From the NCBI GenBank assembly GCA_007115705.1, contig QXEO01000340.1, positions 1,070,990 to 1,134,989 of the forward strand: a DNA stretch of 64,000 nucleotides. The letters are read 5' to 3'. Shown here piece after piece: positions 55,781 to 64,000 of the stretch. Made by a program: the position numbers and the translations under genes. Within the stretch, counting starts at the first letter, position 1. Each line of letters starts with the position of its first letter. Under the pieces are notes generated by a model that saw only the letters and a list, made by a program, of their open reading frames with translations, had not been told where the DNA came from and did not search any database. The DNA comes from Dactylis glomerata (taxonomy: Eukaryota; Streptophyta; Magnoliopsida; Poales; Poaceae).

Positions 55781-56374
55781 TCAAGTAATATCGAGTGATG
55801 CATTAAGATCCATTGCAGAGGTCTTTTCAATAAAACATTGTATTGCATCCATATAAGTTTTTGAAGACCCCTTGTGATCACGCTTTGGTTCACTAAATTC
55901 ACTAAAAAGATTTTCAGGACAGATCCAATCAAAATTATTTTCCAAAGCTTCATGCAATCCCAAGAGTTTTCTAGGTATTGGTACTTTGGTTTCTTGTTTG
56001 GTTGTACCAACAATATTAATAGGCGAGCCAAGCATATTAAAACGCTCAAAAACTTTCCTAGCTTCAATAACAACATCTCTAAATTCTCTATGCAAAGTCT
56101 CCAAAATAAAATCTTTCTTTTCGGAGTCTTCGATATCATGAAGCTTAAGAAACATTTGTTGCATAAAAGGATTAAGATTAACAAATCTAGCCTCCAACTT
56201 GTGAACTAAATAAGCAGAAGCAACTTCATAACTAGGAGCAAGCTCAGCCAAAGATTTATCCTCAACATCTTTATGCATGCTAATATGATTAAAGAACTCC
56301 TCAATGTTACCTTTCCCAATAATAGAACCACTACCTACTGAGAGGTCCTCCAAGACGTACTTAGGGAACAACAT
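55781..56374 (-). CDS. 197-aa ORF of element F, unknown function
   Basis: The same start (MLFPKYVLED), length and stop position as the ORF in B, about 89% identical in protein (176 of 197) and 94% in DNA. It lies about 150 bp downstream of the primer site. Of the 34 base changes about 22 alter an amino acid, which suggests weak but not absent constraint; none is an indel or stop. No recognised domain. Confidence 0.65.
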   Translation of the reverse strand: MLFPKYVLEDLSVGSGSIIGKGNIEEFFNHISMHKDVEDKSLAELAPSYEVASAYLVHKLEARFVNLNPFMQQMFLKLHDIEDSEKKDFILETLHREFRDVVIEARKVFERFNMLGSPINIVGTTKQETKVPIPRKLLGLHEALENNFDWICPENLFSEFSEPKRDHKGSSKTYMDAIQCFIEKTSAMDLNASLDIT

Positions 56375-56526
56375 AATGAACTAAGAGTAATAAAGTAACA
56401 ACTATAAAGGAAACTAATTTTTTTGTGTTTTTGGTAAAAACGATGCAAGTAAAAATAAAGTAAAGCAAAACTAAAACAAAGTAAAGGATGTGCGTGCGAA
56501 ACTCCCCTTGTAGAAGTCTTCCTTTT

Positions 56527-56543
56527 CCCCGGCAACGGTGCCA
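56527..56543 (-). other. primer binding site of element F (tRNA-Asp, one mismatch)
   Basis: The plus strand reads CCCCGGCAACGGTGCCA, one base different from the tRNA-Asp 3' end. Confidence 0.82.
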
Positions 56544-56556
56544 GAAAATTTATGCT

Positions 56557-58190
56557 TGATGTGGGCAGATAACCACCTAGTTGGGAACCCTAAGAGGAAG
56601 GTATGATGAGCACAGTAGCAAGTTTTCCCTCAGTATGAAACCGAGGATTATCGAACCAGTAGGAAAACGCCAAACGTCAGAAGGTGATGTCTGCTAGCTT
56701 CGCGACAGCTCCGGATAATTTATAAGGCGCCTCGTCCAGTGCTTTGCTTTGCACCAGCAACAACGTGGAACCTGCACACAACAAAACCAAGTACTTTGCT
56801 CCCAACTTACGATGAGGTTGTCAATATCACCGATTTACTTTAAACAAAGGTATGAGCGTATCGAGTGGAAAGCGATAGTTGTATGCGAGAAAGTAAACAG
56901 TGCGAGTAATAGTAAAACGGTGTAACAATGTAAAGGAAATTGGACCGGGGTCCACAGTTCACTAGTGGTGTCTCTCCATAAGATAAATAACAATATGCTA
57001 GGTAAACAAATTATAGTTGGGCAATTGATAGAATAAAGATAACGTGCATATGTTACGAGGATCACTATGAGATTTACTCTGGGCATTACAACAAAATACA
57101 TAGACTGCCATCCAACTGTATCTATGACTAATAATCCACCCACGGGGATATCGTCCGAACACCCCACGAGTATTAAGTTGCGAACAACAGATAACTGCAT
57201 TAAGCAAAGTGTGTAATGTAAACAAAACGAATGTCCTTGGACACAAGAATGTTGTTTTCTCCCTAGTGGCAACAACACATCTACAACCTTAGAGGTTTCT
57301 GTCACTCCCCCAGATTAAATAGAGGCATGAACCCAACTATCGAGCATAAATACCCCCTCTTGGAGTCACTAGTATCTACTTGGCCAAGATAGCTACTAAC
57401 AACGGAGAGCATGCAAGATCATAAACAACATAGAGATAACATAAGATAAAATTCAGCACATCAACTTAACATAACACCAATATTCATCGGATCCCAACCA
57501 ACACAACATGTAGAATTACACAAAGGTGATCTCGATCATGTAAGGCAGCTCACGAGATCTAAACATGAAGCACATGGTGGAGAAGACAACCATCTAGCTA
57601 CTGCTATGGACCCATAGTCCAAGGTAGACTACTCACTCATCGCGCTGGAGGCAAGCATGGCGATTAAGAAGACCTCCGGTGGTGATTCCCCTCTCCGGTA
57701 GGGTGCCGAGAAGAGCTTCTGGACCCTCCCGATCTCGGGTCGACGACGGCGGTGGATCGCGATGTGTTTCTGGAAAATTGATCGGGTGTTTAGGTTTTTC
57801 CCGCCGGGGGGTCTTTATAGGCGAAGGGGCAGCATCAGAAGTGGACCAGGGGGCCCTCACCACAGGGCGGCATGGCCAGGGGCTGGGCCGCGCCCCCTGG
57901 TGGTGAGGCTGGCCCCTGGCCCCTCTCCGTCTCCTCTTCGGTCTTCTGGAAGCTTCGTTAAATATTGGGATGTTCGGCTTTTGTTTCATCCAGTTCCAAG
58001 AATATTTCCTGTGTAACTTTTCTAAAACACAAAAATAGCAGAAAATAGGGAACTAGCACTGTGGCATCTTGTTAATAGGTTAGACCCGGAAAATGCATAA
58101 AAACGCCACGAAGTGTAACAAAACACTAAGCAAATGGTGTAAGAACAAGCATGGAGCATCAAAAATTATAGATACGTTTGAGACGTATCA
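56557..58190 (-). repeat. 5' LTR of element F (1634 bp)
   Basis: Plus-strand ends TGATGTGGGC and GAGACGTATCA. The full dyad is at 57855-57908 and minus-strand TATAAAG at 57813-57819, as in B. Confidence 0.9.
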
Positions 58191-58195
58191 ATGCC

Positions 58196-58450
58196 CTCCC
58201 ACTAGGAGAGCTCGACGATCTTGGAGTCCTGGATGTCCATTTGGATGGCCTCCTCCTCCGACAGGCCTAGTGGCATGTACTCCTCCACCGGGACCTTCTC
58301 CTCCTGTGGGGGCGATGGCGGCATGGGCCATGACACGCCTTGCAGCGCGTCTGCCAGCATGTCGTAGTCGTACTCATCGTCGTCGAGCAGGCCCGAGCGA
58401 CGCCTCAGGCAGGGCTCGTACACCGGGCGATCCCACCATGATGAATCCAT
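58196..58450 (-). pseudogene. N-terminal part of the proline-rich ORF split by element F
   Basis: Starts MDSSWWDRPVYEPCLRRRSG at 58450, then an acidic/Tyr patch (DDDEYDYD) and LSEEEAIQMDIQDSKIVELS. A TAG stop at 58202-58204 is followed in frame by WEG at the insertion site, after which the frame continues at 51609. Two nonsense changes plus the insertion make it dead. Family unknown. Confidence 0.5.
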
Positions 58451-58772
58451 GGCGAATGCCTAAACCTGCCGCAGGTCCTGCGGCAGGATAGACTGGCGGC
58501 AGCATATCTCGTCGTGTCGCTCCTTCCTATGGCGTGACACCGGAGAGACATGACTCTCCTAGTGTTGAGGAGCCACCTACCGGGGAGGTAGACCCCGCGC
58601 ACGCTTACCAACATGTTCTACTCGTGCAACACCCTAGTTAGGGTGATTGTTCATATAGGGCTTGTCCCAGGTCTTCATCGGCGGCCACGACTACGCCTTC
58701 TTCCTCGAGGATGAGGCCCCGGGGTCGGGCTTGACCTTCTTGAAGGGCCAGCGGCCTAACATCATGGTGGTG
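58451..58772. other. flank of the split ORF, gene-like composition
   Basis: GC-rich; the minus strand near 58660-58770 reads as RWPFKKVKPDPGASSS before a stop, so it may be another decayed coding piece of the same unit. The left boundary of element G follows. Confidence 0.35.
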
Positions 58773-60145
58773 TGATAACCCACAAGTGTAAGGGATCAAC
58801 TGGAGTACCTGATGTCTACGCACGCGTCTATTCTTGTAGACAGTGTTGGGCCTCCAAGTGCAGAGGTTTGTAGAACATCAGCAAGTTTCCCTTAAGTGGA
58901 TCACGCAAGGTTTATCGAACTCAGGGAGGAAGAGGTCAAATGTATTCCTCTCAAGCAACCCTGTAATTACGATACAAGAAGTCTCTTGTGTCCCCAACAC
59001 ACCCAATACACTTGTCAGATGTATAGGTGCACTAGTTCGGCGAAGAGATAGTGAAATACAAGTAATATGGATGATTATAAGTAGTAAATGCAATCTGAAA
59101 TAAATATCACTGCGAGCAAACATGTAACAGAACTGAATGTAAACGGTGTTTCAATGCTTAGAAACAAGGCCTAGGGATCATACTTTCACTAGTGGACACT
59201 CTCAACAAAGATAACATAATTGAACACATAAATATCTATCTTCACTATGCTACTCTAAACTATTCTCTAATGAATAACGAACACTAATCATGTGTAGGGC
59301 TACGAAGCACTCCTCAAAGTTTGCATTTCCCCAAACTAGATGGTCATCCTTCACATCATGGTACAAGGTATCTCCGGAGATTACAATAATAAAGCTCTGG
59401 AGTAGCATAATATATAAAGAATATCATCTACCAATTCAACTAGATACAAAGCTCATGATCACATATAGATCACATCATGGGAGAGAGAGGTGAACCACAT
59501 GGCTACCGGTAGAGCCCTCAACCCCAGGGGAGAACTACTCCCTCCTCATCATGGGAGACAGCAATGTCGATGGAGATGGTGGTGAAGTCGATGGAGACGG
59601 TGGTGGAGGCAATGGAGTCGATAGAGATGGCTCCAGGGGCACTTCCCTATCCCGGCAGGGTGCCAAAATAGAGACTTCTGTCCCCGAAATTGGTCTTCGA
59701 CGGCGGCGGCGCTGTGGAACTTTTCTAGGAAAAACGCTAATTGATTTAGGGTTCTCGTGTTGGAGGCTTTAAATAGGCGGAGGAGCGATGTCAGAGGGCA
59801 CCAGGGTGGCCCACACCATAGCTTGGCGTGGCCTGCGGTCCACCCGCGCCATGGCATGGTGTGGCCAGCCCCTGGCCCCCCTCCGGCTCTCCTTCGGACT
59901 TCGTCCCGTGTCAGGAAAAATAGGAGGTTCAGGCTTCATTTTATCCAATTCCGAGAATATTTCCTGTGTAACTTTTCTGAAACACAAAAACAGCAGAAAA
60001 TAGGGAACTAGCACTATGGCATCTCGTCAATAGGTTAGTTCCGGAAAACGCATAAAAATGCCACAAAGTGCAACAAAACACAAAGCAAATGGTGCATAAA
60101 CAAGCATGGAGCATCAAAAATTATAGATACGTTTGAGACGTATCA
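58773..60145 (-). repeat. 3' LTR of element G
   Basis: Core promoter CGCCTATTTAAAGCC (minus, TATA 59769-59775), with the dyad CCACACCAT...ATGGTGTGG (59811-59864) upstream. The TATTTAA form matches the internal promoter of element A. Confidence 0.8.
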
Positions 60146-60160
60146 AGGATCCCCAAGCTT
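60146..60160 (-). other. polypurine tract of element G
   Basis: AAGCTTGGGGATCCT on the minus strand next to the LTR. Confidence 0.7.
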
Positions 60161-61789
60161 AACTCCTGCTCGTCCTCTAGTAGGTAAGTGATGACAAAAC
60201 AATAATTTTTGAGGTGACATGCATCATCACAATCTTGATCAAACGATGTAAAGCATTGAGTGCTGAGATCAAAGTACTCTAAACATGGGCATAAAAGACA
60301 TAATCTTGACAATAAAACTTAGTAACCATGTTATAACATGAAAAGTAACACAAATAAAAGATCATGAGTAATAATGCATTGAAATTCAAGCGTGTGTTTC
60401 AAGCATATAGAAAAACATAGCAAAGTGGTTTTCAGCTTGTCCTTCATGGAATAGCAAAACATAAATGCATAGGACACCTTCAAGTTTAAGAGGGCGACTA
60501 GATACAAATAATTTAAGAACAAGCAAAACCATAATCATGAATCAATCAATAATAAATTTTGGGACTATGCACATTATACTCAGAATAACAACTATGCTCT
60601 CTTAGACGGTGCATAAAGGTAGAAAGTGAAGACTAAACATAAAAGTAAAAGAAAGGCCCTTCGCAGAGGGAAGTAATGATTGCAAGTTTTATAAACCTCC
60701 AAAAATTATGATACTTACTAGCTTTGAGCTCTCATTGCCCCCATCATAGGCATCTTGAGTGGTTAAGGTTAATGCGAGTACAATTATGAAGCATATGCTT
60801 AACAAATCATAAGTTGAAAGTCTCATGTCCCGTGAAATACGAATACCCAAACCTCATGCTACTCGACTTAGGTCCCAAGCAAGTTCTTGTCATTGTAAGC
60901 ATACGTGTATCATTGAGAACGCCAACGGGGTACCTCTTGCCCAATGACATGGAAACAAGCCCACATCAAAATAACAAGACAAACAGACAATGGATACCTC
61001 GGTATCTCTTTTATTTACCATTTGTATAGCTTTTTATTTTGAGATGCGTCGTCGAATGTCCACTATGGGCATGCTGTAAATTTCCACCATGAATGATGCA
61101 TGGCTTAGATTAGCGGCCCAGGCGTTTCTCTAACACATATACAAACTCCATGAGCTCACAAGTTTTCAACTTATTTTACATCGTAGGTATCCATAAACAA
61201 AAGATCTTGATATCAACTAAATAAGAGTAAGTGCAATGTTGAAAGCGTGCCCCATGACAGCATGGCTGAGCTAACTTCCAACTTACAACTTGCAAGCATA
61301 ACATCAACATAAGAGAGCCACAATGGTCAAATTTTTAAAGAGCAAGAAATAAAATGTCCCGTCAGGTTCGTGAGAGCTTTGCTGACTAATTTTTACATAA
61401 CAAAAAGTTTAATTTGGAAGATAAATAAAAGCAAGACGAATGTACTTGGAATAGCAAATTGCTAATAGGTAGATATGGTGGACATATTGGAAACTTTGGT
61501 TTTTGGGAGTTGGATGCACGAGAAGTATTTCCTCTCAATACAAATGAAGGCTAGCAAAATACTGGGAGGGACCAACTAAGAGAGCAATAACGGCCATAAT
61601 CATGCATAGCGACAAAACATTATTAACCAAAGCATAAAGTGGTATCACAAGTAAAAAACCAAATAATTATAGAGCCTAGAGGCGACTTGTTAAAGTCAAA
61701 CATGGTGTAAGCATGCGCCAAGTCAACCCAAATAAAACATCAAAGGAGAATACCACAATAATATGCTCCCATATAATAAAAACAACGCA

Positions 61790-63013
61790 CGGAATAAGTA
61801 AACGACAATATCGGTAACGAGATTGAACTAGGTATGGTGATACCGACGATCAAGTCTCGGATGTTGCAAGTATTACAGAAACAAAGGGAATAGGACATCG
61901 ACATTTGCGTTTCAACAATGAAAGACCTTCGTGAATGCACAGGGGTCATCATGGATCTCCAGATCTGATTGATGATCATTTGCCAGAGAGGAGTCTCGGT
62001 AATGTTTGGGTATTCCCGAACTGTAGGGTAATACACTTAAGGGTCCAGTGACATGTAAGATGTTTTTGGTACATTCGGAATTCTCAAAGTGTTGACAAAA
62101 GAGAGACAAAAAAGTTCCGTGGAGATCCGAAAGTTGCTCAGAGTGTTCCAGAAGGAGTTTCAGAGCAATGGGAATAAAATAATAAGTAATTAATGTTAAT
62201 TAATTGAATTAATATTAAAAGGACTTATTTATTTAATTAAATAAAGGCAGCCCACTTAATTGGGCCCTTCCCGAAAGGAGAGCCCATTAGGAGGCTGGCC
62301 AGGCCACCCCAGATGGGCCCCAAGGGGCCCATGCGCATGGGGACCCTAGGCTTAGGGTTTTTGGGTCATGCTAGGGCTGGCCGCCGGCCTAGCCCTCCCC
62401 TTGGCCGCCGCCCTCTAGATGCCTTGGGTTGGGGGGGGGGGGGGTAAGCAGTAAGCTTGCCTCCCCTCCCTCCTATATAAGAAGACCCCTTGGAGGAGAG
62501 TTTGACACAAGTGGATTGAGGGAGTTCCTTGGAAGAGCTCTTCTCCCCTCTCCTCCTCATCCGCCTTCCCTCTCCCCTCTCTCCCTCTCATGGGGCTTCC
62601 CGAAGGGCTGCGTAGGAGGAAGGTCAACTCCACGCTGCACGCCGTCGTGCTGTGGGAATTCTAGATCTGATCCAAACCGATCTACTTCCGCAATCTTGGC
62701 TGGATCGGAGAGACCGGAAGAAGTCATCGTTCACTGTATGTGTATGAGTACTAAGAGGTGCTACACTTGTGGTACTAAGTTGTTGCGCGGTGTTATCGCA
62801 CTGGTGTCATGACGTCGAGATCTTCACGACCTTGAGGTCGGCTACGTCGACTTCATCATCAACACCTGTGCGGGGGCATAATCCCCGCGTTCGGTCTCGA
62901 GGGTACGTCACCGAATCTCCAGCTAATCGTTACAATATTACTAATAGATAGATCTTGGAAAATTCGGGGTTGCGTAGGCAATTTTTTTTTGTTATTTGCA
63001 CCAAACCCGAACA
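61790..63013 (+). repeat. truncated BARE/Angela/WIS-like Copia LTR (3' part)
   Basis: From GGTAACGAGATTGAACTAGG through TATATAAG at about 62473 (plus) to GGGTTGCGTAGG, and an end resembling CCCGAACA near 63013, this follows the order of the BARE/Angela LTR as I remember it. The 5' part of the LTR is missing; the fragment starts at the junction with G. It holds a G-run (62431-62443). No internal region follows, so it is a solo or truncated LTR. Confidence 0.6.
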
Positions 63014-64000
63014 CCTCGGGCGCTCCACGACACTGTCGCCAGCGGGGATCGTAACCGCGCACCTCTCCTCTCCCCACCAATGGGAATTGGTACTTGGTGG
63101 TCTTCTCCAGCGCCAATGGGCTCCGGGGAGCCGGATTTGCGGTCAATGTCGACGAATCGGCGAGATCTAGTCCGCCATGGACTAGTTTTCCCATGCTTTT
63201 TACTCGATGTTGTATACCTTAGTTATTTTTGCAACAAATGTGTAAGGTTTTGTAGCAAAAATATATTCGAGATGTTACATTGTTTTTACCTAGATCTGGT
63301 TGTCATGGACATTTTTTTTCAAAATGTAACAAACATGTACTAAATTTATTTGAAAAACAGAATCAAAATGTTGCAATGGTGTGATACAGGTTCTATGATA
63401 CAAATGCTGCAAATATGTAATTATTGTTTGTTGTAATTGTTTGTATTTTGTGCTGAAATAGTCTGTGATTTTTATTGTCAACCAATTTTGATAGGAAACA
63501 ATGTTGTTAATCACATTTTTGGGTCTTGTTGTAATATGGTCTTTTTTTTGTTGAAGTAGTTGGTCGTATTTTGTTGTAAATCAATCTGCAGCAAAAAGTA
63601 GTAATATTTTTCAATAAATTTTGTAACATTCACTTTTCAAAAATATCAGGACACTTTGTTGTAATAGCATATTTTTGTTGTACGAGCGGGTTACAATTTA
63701 CATGTTGTAATGTGTATGACACAAATCTATTCGTGGAGTGGATAGAGTTATAACCACGGGTTAATTTTATAAAAAGCCGGAGGCTAAAATATAACTATTA
63801 GCACAGATCTGCCCCTACAATAGAACTGCGGGTTCTTTTTCAGAAAAATCTGAAAGGCTAAAATACGAACTTACATCGCGACTTGTTTTGACCGTCAAAT
63901 CGTGATCGGACGACGCACGACAGGACCAATTTTCCTCCGGAATTGGTCGGCCGACGCCTAGCGCACGCCTTTAAAGTAGCCTATTTGTTTGATTCAAGGA
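63014..64000. other. unassigned DNA
   Basis: GC-rich to about 63180, then T-rich with many TTGTTGTAA, TTGCAACA and TGTAACA variants (63200-63720). No ORF of note. The repeated motif suggests an unclassified DNA transposon, but no ends are visible. Confidence 0.35.

Larger units (their letters stand above)
51615..58190 (-). mobile_element. Element F: non-autonomous Gypsy-type LTR element, same family as B
   Basis: Complete: 3' LTR 51615-53206, polypurine tract 53207-53220, internal DNA, 197-residue ORF, tRNA-Asp primer site and 5' LTR 56557-58190, flanked by ATGCC (51610-51614 and 58191-58195). Its LTRs differ by roughly 4-5% by hand alignment, similar to B. It has no gag-pol and splits a proline-rich ORF. 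Confidence 0.92.
58773..61789 (-). mobile_element. Element G: Gypsy-type LTR element, truncated (3' LTR plus part of the internal region)
   Basis: LTR 58773-60145 (1373 bp; TGATAACCCACAAG to GAGACGTATCA on the plus strand), then the polypurine tract and internal DNA similar to B and F, but with a different module at about 60680-61440. Homology to F stops at AAACAACGCA (61789). The 5' part with ORF, primer site and 5' LTR is missing. It is related to B/F but a distinct family by LTR sequence. Confidence 0.8.

Noticed and set aside
62429..62812. ORF of 127 residues on the plus strand in the Copia LTR fragment
   Set aside because: It lies in the transcribed leader of an LTR, reads through a poly-G run and has no recognisable domain.

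Overview
This window is intergenic DNA from a large plant genome. Almost everything in it is transposable elements nested inside one another. The element types (Ty3/Gypsy elements primed by tRNA-Asp whose LTRs begin TGATACGTC, a BARE/Angela-like Copia LTR, a CACTA element with CTTTAGTCCCGG subterminal motifs, and a SIRE/Maximus-like Copia) point to a pooid grass, most likely Triticeae. That placement is from memory of these families and was not checked by search. I see no rRNA, tRNA or CRISPR, and no convincing intact host gene.

Layout, left to right. (A) 1-7547, minus strand: Gypsy element of Athila type with a fully open gag-pol, a 3' accessory ORF and its 5' LTR; the 3' LTR lies off the left edge. 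A is inserted in the 3' LTR of (B) 7548-13969, minus: a Gypsy-type non-autonomous element whose only gene is a 197-residue ORF. 13970-15921: unresolved host or old-repeat DNA with a GC-rich, exon-like block. (C) 15922-35636: CACTA transposon with 3-bp ATT target duplications, carrying a decayed transposase and a decayed Ulp1-like (C48) protease gene. C is split inside its transposase exon by (D) 24389-33453, plus: a young LTR element with CCAAG duplications that encodes gag-protease and an antisense 8-exon gene but no reverse transcriptase or integrase. (E) 35687-47032, minus: SIRE-like Copia with GCTAT duplications, an intact pol, a gag with two stops and a 3' accessory ORF. C and E sit about 50 bp apart in the same host stretch, which resumes at 47038. 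(F) 51615-58190, minus: second member of family B, with ATGCC duplications, inserted in a decayed proline-rich ORF. (G) 58773-about 61789, minus: a related but different Gypsy element truncated at its 5' side and joined to a BARE/Angela-like Copia LTR fragment (to about 63013). 63014-64000 is unassigned.

The most interesting pattern is in promoters. In the Gypsy LTRs a GC-rich dyad lies just upstream of a core promoter of the form TTCGCC-TATA. The same dyad plus TATTTAA arrangement recurs inside element A between pol and its accessory ORF. Copia E does the same with different parts: an array of GGATTATCCGG palindromes lies upstream of TATAAATA in each LTR, and a second array lies upstream of an internal TATATAA before its accessory ORF. 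Element D has a TATATAAA box in front of its antisense gene, and in CACTA C hairpins of its subterminal motif lie upstream of three TATA boxes. So several unrelated transposons here appear to drive accessory genes from internal copies of their terminal promoter modules. This is read from sequence; transcription is not shown.
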